The position numbers and the translations under genes were made by a program. The notes under the pieces are model-generated. The model worked only from the letters and a program-made list of their open reading frames with translations, had not been told where the DNA came from and ran no database searches. This document shows positions 61,121 through 64,000 of a stretch of 64,000 nt of DNA, one piece after another. The stretch is from Lactiplantibacillus pingfangensis (lineage in GTDB: Bacteria > Bacillota > Bacilli > Lactobacillales > Lactobacillaceae). Position 1 is the stretch's first letter. Every line of letters starts with the position of its first letter. Where the stretch lies: NCBI RefSeq assembly GCF_005404945.1, contig NZ_BJDG01000002.1, positions 114,727-178,726 of the forward strand. Direction: 5' to 3'.

Positions 61121-61774
61121 TTAGTCTTCTTCAGGGGCTTTGGAGAACTTGGCCTTAACTGCGGAGAAGATTGCCGGAATCAAGGAAACGACGATGATCC
61201 CGATGACAACTAATGAAAAATGTTCTTTCACGAATGCAATGTTACCGAAGAAGTATCCGCCACCGCAACAGAGGATGACCCAGAGGAGACAACCGATAAC
61301 GTTATAGCGGATGAATTGACGGTATTTCATGCGGCTGCTAGCTGCAACGAAAGGCACGAATGTCCGAATGATTGGCATGAAGCGTGCAATGGTGACTGTA
61401 ATGCCACCGTGCTTTTTGAAAAACTTTTCTGATTTGGCTAATTGTTTTTGGTTGATCAGCCGTCCGAACCAGGAAGTTCGCGTTAAGGCTTCGCCAAGTG
61501 AGTGACCAATTAAAAAGTTAAGCGAGTCACCAGCGAGCGCAGCAACTAAGAACAATAGCACAAATGACCAAATGTGTAAGCCGTAAGTTGGATTAGCGGC
61601 TAGCGCACTAGCTGCAAAGAGCAACGAATCACCTGGTAAGAACGGTAAGACGACGGCACCAGTCTCGATAAAGATAATCGCAAACAGGATCAAATAGGTC
61701 CAAATCCCAAAACTATTGACGATTGTGACCAAGTGTTGATCAATGTGGAGCACGAAATCAACTAAAAAACTCAT
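61121..61774 (-). CDS. DedA family membrane protein
   Basis: A 217-residue integral membrane protein of the DedA/VTT family. It shows IIFIETGAVVLPFLPGDSLLFAASALA, the re-entrant loop ALAGDSLNFLIGHSLGEAL, GGITVTIARFMPIIRTFVPFVAASSRM and a last helix. DedA proteins take part in membrane lipid handling, including return of undecaprenyl phosphate or phosphatidylethanolamine across the membrane in some groups. The start at 61774 is supported by TTGGAGGT just upstream; the frame reaches 61849. Confidence 0.92.
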   Translation of the reverse strand: MSFLVDFVLHIDQHLVTIVNSFGIWTYLILFAIIFIETGAVVLPFLPGDSLLFAASALAANPTYGLHIWSFVLLFLVAALAGDSLNFLIGHSLGEALTRTSWFGRLINQKQLAKSEKFFKKHGGITVTIARFMPIIRTFVPFVAASSRMKYRQFIRYNVIGCLLWVILCCGGGYFFGNIAFVKEHFSLVVIGIIVVSLIPAIFSAVKAKFSKAPEED

Positions 61775-61951
61775 GGTTACCTCCAATGTATTTAAAAATA
61801 TTTCTGATATAGCATACCAGATAACGTTGTTAAATACTATTGTTGACATGTAAACTAGGCTAAAACCTTAACGAATTGGGTGAAATTTACTAGCATTTAA
61901 AAGGATTCTCTTGTATTATCAAGGTATTCTAATAAGAAAACGGGTGATTTT

Positions 61952-62536
61952 GTGGCATATCCACAATTAGATTTATCTAAAGTCGAAGGACCAAAAGCAA
62001 CCATTAAAACAAATTATGGGGACATTCAAGTGCAGTTGTTCCCTGAACAAGCACCAAAGAGCGTTGAGAACTTTGTTGGCCTTGCTAAAAAAGGTTATTA
62101 TGATGGGATCATTTTTCATCGGGTCATTCCTGATTTCATGATTCAAGGTGGCGATCCCACTGGTACTGGCATGGGCGGTGAAAGCCTCTGGGGTAATCAG
62201 TTTGAAGATGAATTCTCACAAGAAGTCTTTAATTTGCGTGGGGCACTATCAATGGCTAACGCTGGTCCGAACACGAATGGTAGTCAATTCTTTATTGTTC
62301 AGAAGACTGGCCTAGATGCTGGCATGGCTGATCAGATGACACAAGCTGGTTATCCTGAAGAAGTTGTGACTGCCTACGGTAACGGTGGGACACCATGGCT
62401 TGATTTTCGGCATACGGTGTTCGGTGCGGTCAGTGACGGTATGGACATTGTTGACAAAATTGCCGCCGTTGCAACTGGCGCGCAAGACAAGCCGGTTAAA
62501 GATGTCGTGATTGAAACGATTGCCATTAGTGACTAA
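61952..62536 (+). CDS. Peptidyl-prolyl cis-trans isomerase, cyclophilin type
   Basis: A 194-residue cyclophilin: [28 protein letters not shown], then the catalytic [24 protein letters not shown] with the active Arg, [19 protein letters not shown], and [20 protein letters not shown]. It has no signal peptide and speeds proline isomerisation during folding in the cytoplasm. It has an insertion around residues 110-135 ([20 protein letters not shown]), usual in lactobacilli. It starts at GTG 61952. Confidence 0.93.
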   Translation: MAYPQLDLSKVEGPKATIKTNYGDIQVQLFPEQAPKSVENFVGLAKKGYYDGIIFHRVIPDFMIQGGDPTGTGMGGESLWGNQFEDEFSQEVFNLRGALSMANAGPNTNGSQFFIVQKTGLDAGMADQMTQAGYPEEVVTAYGNGGTPWLDFRHTVFGAVSDGMDIVDKIAAVATGAQDKPVKDVVIETIAISD

Positions 62537-62549
62537 GTCTTATATAGAA

Positions 62550-62576
62550 GAACTCGGTTAGACGGGTTCTTTTTTT
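62550..62576 (+). terminator. Terminator of the cyclophilin gene
   Basis: AAGAACTCG pairs with CGGGTTCTT around GTTAGA, followed by seven T. Confidence 0.88.
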
Positions 62577-62666
62577 ATGGCGTTTTGAATTATGCTAGTT
62601 TCAGGTTATAATAACTCCAATTGTAAAATTAGGTGACGGGTTGATTGTTACTGAAAGGATGGTTGG

Positions 62667-63071
62667 ATGAGTAATTATCGAATTGGAATGCAAGTTCATG
62701 GTCAAGTGACTGGGATTCAGCCTTATGGGGCCTTTGTCACGTTAGATTCAGATCATCAAGGTCTGATTCATATTTCGGAGTGCCACGAAGGCTATGTCAA
62801 AACGATTACTGATTATTTAAAAGTTGGTCAAGTCGTTGATGTTGTTATTTTAGACATTGATGAGTATACTGGGAAAATTAGTTTGTCTCTGCGTTGTGTC
62901 GCGCATCAGCCACGGCATACAACCAGTGACTTGGAAATTTATAAGACCTTTCATCATAAGCATTTCTGGACGAATCGACATGTACATGCTGGTTTTGAAC
63001 CGATTGCGCAAAATTTGGATGGTTGGATCAATGACTCACTGATCCGGTTAAAGGAGGAGGCACAGTCATGA
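62667..63071 (+). CDS. S1 RNA-binding domain protein (CvfD / YugI / GSP13 type)
   Basis: A 134-residue protein with one S1 domain at residues 4-75 (YRIGMQVHGQVTGIQPYGAFVTLDSDHQGLIHISECHEGYV, then LKVGQVVDVVILDIDEYTGKISLSLR) and a short C-terminal extension. Homologues bind ribosomes or RNA and affect stress tolerance and post-transcriptional control. It overlaps the next gene by four bases (ATGA), so the pair is co-translated. Confidence 0.9.
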   Translation: MSNYRIGMQVHGQVTGIQPYGAFVTLDSDHQGLIHISECHEGYVKTITDYLKVGQVVDVVILDIDEYTGKISLSLRCVAHQPRHTTSDLEIYKTFHHKHFWTNRHVHAGFEPIAQNLDGWINDSLIRLKEEAQS

Positions 63072-63448
63072 TTAAAAGAGTCGCGGCTACCATTATTAAT
63101 CCCGAAGATATTGGGACGAGCTTCTTAGTTCAGCAAGTTGCCGGTCAGTATAAGTTTTATAATTTTGAGGTTTTAGCTGATCAGACACCATTGGCTTCGG
63201 TTTTATGGAAACTTCGACATGAAGTGGGCATCGATGTTGATCAATTACGACTGTATGATTCGGTCGTTGCACAGAGTGAGACAGAAAACATTTCGTTGTT
63301 TGTTTTTAATCACCTTAAGGTTGATGAGTCGGTACGTGAAGCCTGTGCGCGGCAAGGGCTTCTCTTTGTCTCTGCCAGCAAGCTGCATGGGTTATTTGAG
63401 AGTGTCAAGGTCAGTACGATGCCATCTTTTGAAAAATTATCCAAATAA
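63068..63448 (+). CDS. Uncharacterised protein, possibly a degenerate Nudix fold
   Basis: A 126-residue protein that I do not recognise with certainty. Its N-terminus (KRVAATIINPEDIGTSFLVQQV) and the segment ASVLWKLRHEVGIDVDQLRLYDSVV resemble the first strand and Nudix helix of Nudix hydrolases, but the REx2EExGU catalytic residues are largely missing. It overlaps the S1-domain gene by four bases and may work with it. It is the last gene before the rRNA operon; no terminator is clear. Confidence 0.6.
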   Translation: MIKRVAATIINPEDIGTSFLVQQVAGQYKFYNFEVLADQTPLASVLWKLRHEVGIDVDQLRLYDSVVAQSETENISLFVFNHLKVDESVREACARQGLLFVSASKLHGLFESVKVSTMPSFEKLSK

Positions 63449-63462
63449 ATTCAAATAAAGGG

Positions 63463-63491
63463 TTGACCTGCATACTAATTCTTGATAATAT
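63463..63491 (+). promoter_or_regulatory. rRNA promoter P1
   Basis: TTGACC (63463-63468), 17-base spacer, TAATAT (63486-63491). Confidence 0.82.
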
Positions 63492-63604
63492 ATATCTTGT
63501 CGCTGCGAGAGATAGTTGTGAAACAGCTACTCAACGACGTTTCAACAACATAAAATCGGAATCATCTCGGTTGTATAAATATTCAACTTCTTCAAAAAAA
63601 GTTG

Positions 63605-63633
63605 TTGACACATAAAAGATGTGATGATATTAT
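63605..63633 (+). promoter_or_regulatory. rRNA promoter P2
   Basis: TTGACA (63605-63610), 17-base spacer, TATTAT (63628-63633). The -35 is a perfect match, as expected for strong rRNA promoters. Confidence 0.88.
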
Positions 63634-63823
63634 GTAATAGTTGTGTTGAGTTATTCAACCAACGAATTAGACCTTTGAAAACTGAACAAAGTTTCGACAA
63701 ATCAAATGTGTAGGGTCTAGCAATCCTTGTGATTGTTAGCAAAACATTTGCGAAGTCAATTCGTGAAAACAATTAATAAATTTGAACCAACTTTTTAAAT
63801 GAGCTTTTTTAGAACTCATCATT

Positions 63824-64000
63824 AATTTGAGAGTTTGATCCTGGCTCAGGACGAACGCTGGCGGCGTGCCTAATACATGCAAGTCGAACGAACTCTGGTA
63901 ATGATTGGTGCTTGCATCAAGAGTTACATTTGAGTGAGTGGCGAACTGGTGAGTAACACGTGGGAAACCTGCCCAGAAGTGGGGGATAACACCTGGAAAC
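63824..64000 (+). rRNA. rrs: 16S ribosomal RNA, 5' end (partial)
   Basis: The segment has the universal GAGTTTGATCCTGGCTCAG (63831-63849) followed by GACGAACGCTGGCGGCG and GCCTAATACATGCAAGTCGA, then a variable V1 loop starting ACGAACTCTGGTAATGATTG, a form found in the L. plantarum group. It is cut by the right edge. The exact 5' end (near 63824) is set by analogy and may be off by a few bases. Confidence 0.97.

Larger units (their letters stand above)
63449..63823 (+). promoter_or_regulatory. rRNA operon promoter and leader region
   Basis: The 375 bases upstream of 16S rRNA carry two tandem promoters (63463-63491 and 63605-63633) and a leader. The leader contains AAAACTGAACAAAG (63679-63692), a phrase typical of processing and antitermination sequences before 16S rRNA in lactobacilli. 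No gene is seen; a minus-strand frame at 63542-63772 is not supported. Confidence 0.8.

Noticed and set aside
1..64000. tRNA genes, CRISPR arrays, prophage or toxin-antitoxin systems
   Set aside because: No cloverleaf with a conserved T-loop, no repeat-spacer array, no phage structural genes and no toxin-antitoxin pair were recognised on either strand.

Overview
The window is a chromosomal segment of a Lactiplantibacillus plantarum-group lactobacillus (L. plantarum or a close relative). The gene order (alaS-ireB-ruvX-DUF1292, zapA-mutS2-trxA, murI-rdgB-phosphodiesterase, cbpB-dapH-dapL, pepQ<->ccpA, yebC, comG-ackA, yunD-yutD-yutF) and the protein sequences fit that group. The assignment rests on family knowledge, not on a database search. 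It opens in the 3' end of alaS and closes in the 5' end of a 16S rRNA gene, whose two sigma-A type promoters lie just upstream.

Region 1 (1-1344) holds the alaS tail and the ireB-ruvX-DUF1292 housekeeping operon, closed by a terminator. Region 2 (about 1345-28135) is an accessory island between that operon and zapA. It begins with a membrane acyltransferase and a stack of insertion sequences: an intact IS21-type element with an apparent 4-bp target duplication, an IS110-type transposase, and an IS4-like transposase broken by a frameshift. Two polysaccharide clusters in the same orientation follow. Cluster A (8294-21052) has its own chain-length regulator, tyrosine kinase, phosphatase, epimerase, priming transferase, four further glycosyltransferases, polymerase, acetyltransferase and flippase, and is interrupted by 1.7 kb of decayed DNA with an IS30-like remnant. 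Cluster B (21889-28132) has a second chain-length regulator, three glycosyltransferases, a polymerase and a flippase, but no kinase, phosphatase or priming transferase. It probably depends on cluster A or on loci elsewhere.

Region 3 (28208-44738) is core genome: cell division (zapA), recombination control (mutS2), thioredoxin, peptidoglycan precursor enzymes (murI, dapH, dapL), nucleotide sanitation (rdgB), an MscS channel, envelope-stress-like small proteins (DUF948, YtxH), a MerR regulator with its aldo/keto reductase target, and the divergent pepQ/ccpA pair with cre sites. Region 4 (44807-63448) carries yebC, a large secreted muropeptidase with ten exact 43-residue repeats, ribokinase, a shortened comG operon with ackA, an amino acid permease, and a series of conserved Firmicutes genes (yunD, yutD, yutF, DedA, cyclophilin, S1-domain protein).

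The most unusual signals are non-coding. Intergenic spaces at 34106-34276 and 41004-41176 hold two copies of a folded repeat whose stems differ in sequence but keep pairing. A 12-nt loop, ACCGACCTTTGG, recurs on unrelated stems at 34391-34414 and 56719-56744, the latter inside a 137-nt foldback. The comG operon appears to have lost comGC, comGD and comGE. The IS21 element may have split the 5' non-coding (guide RNA) end of the IS110 element.
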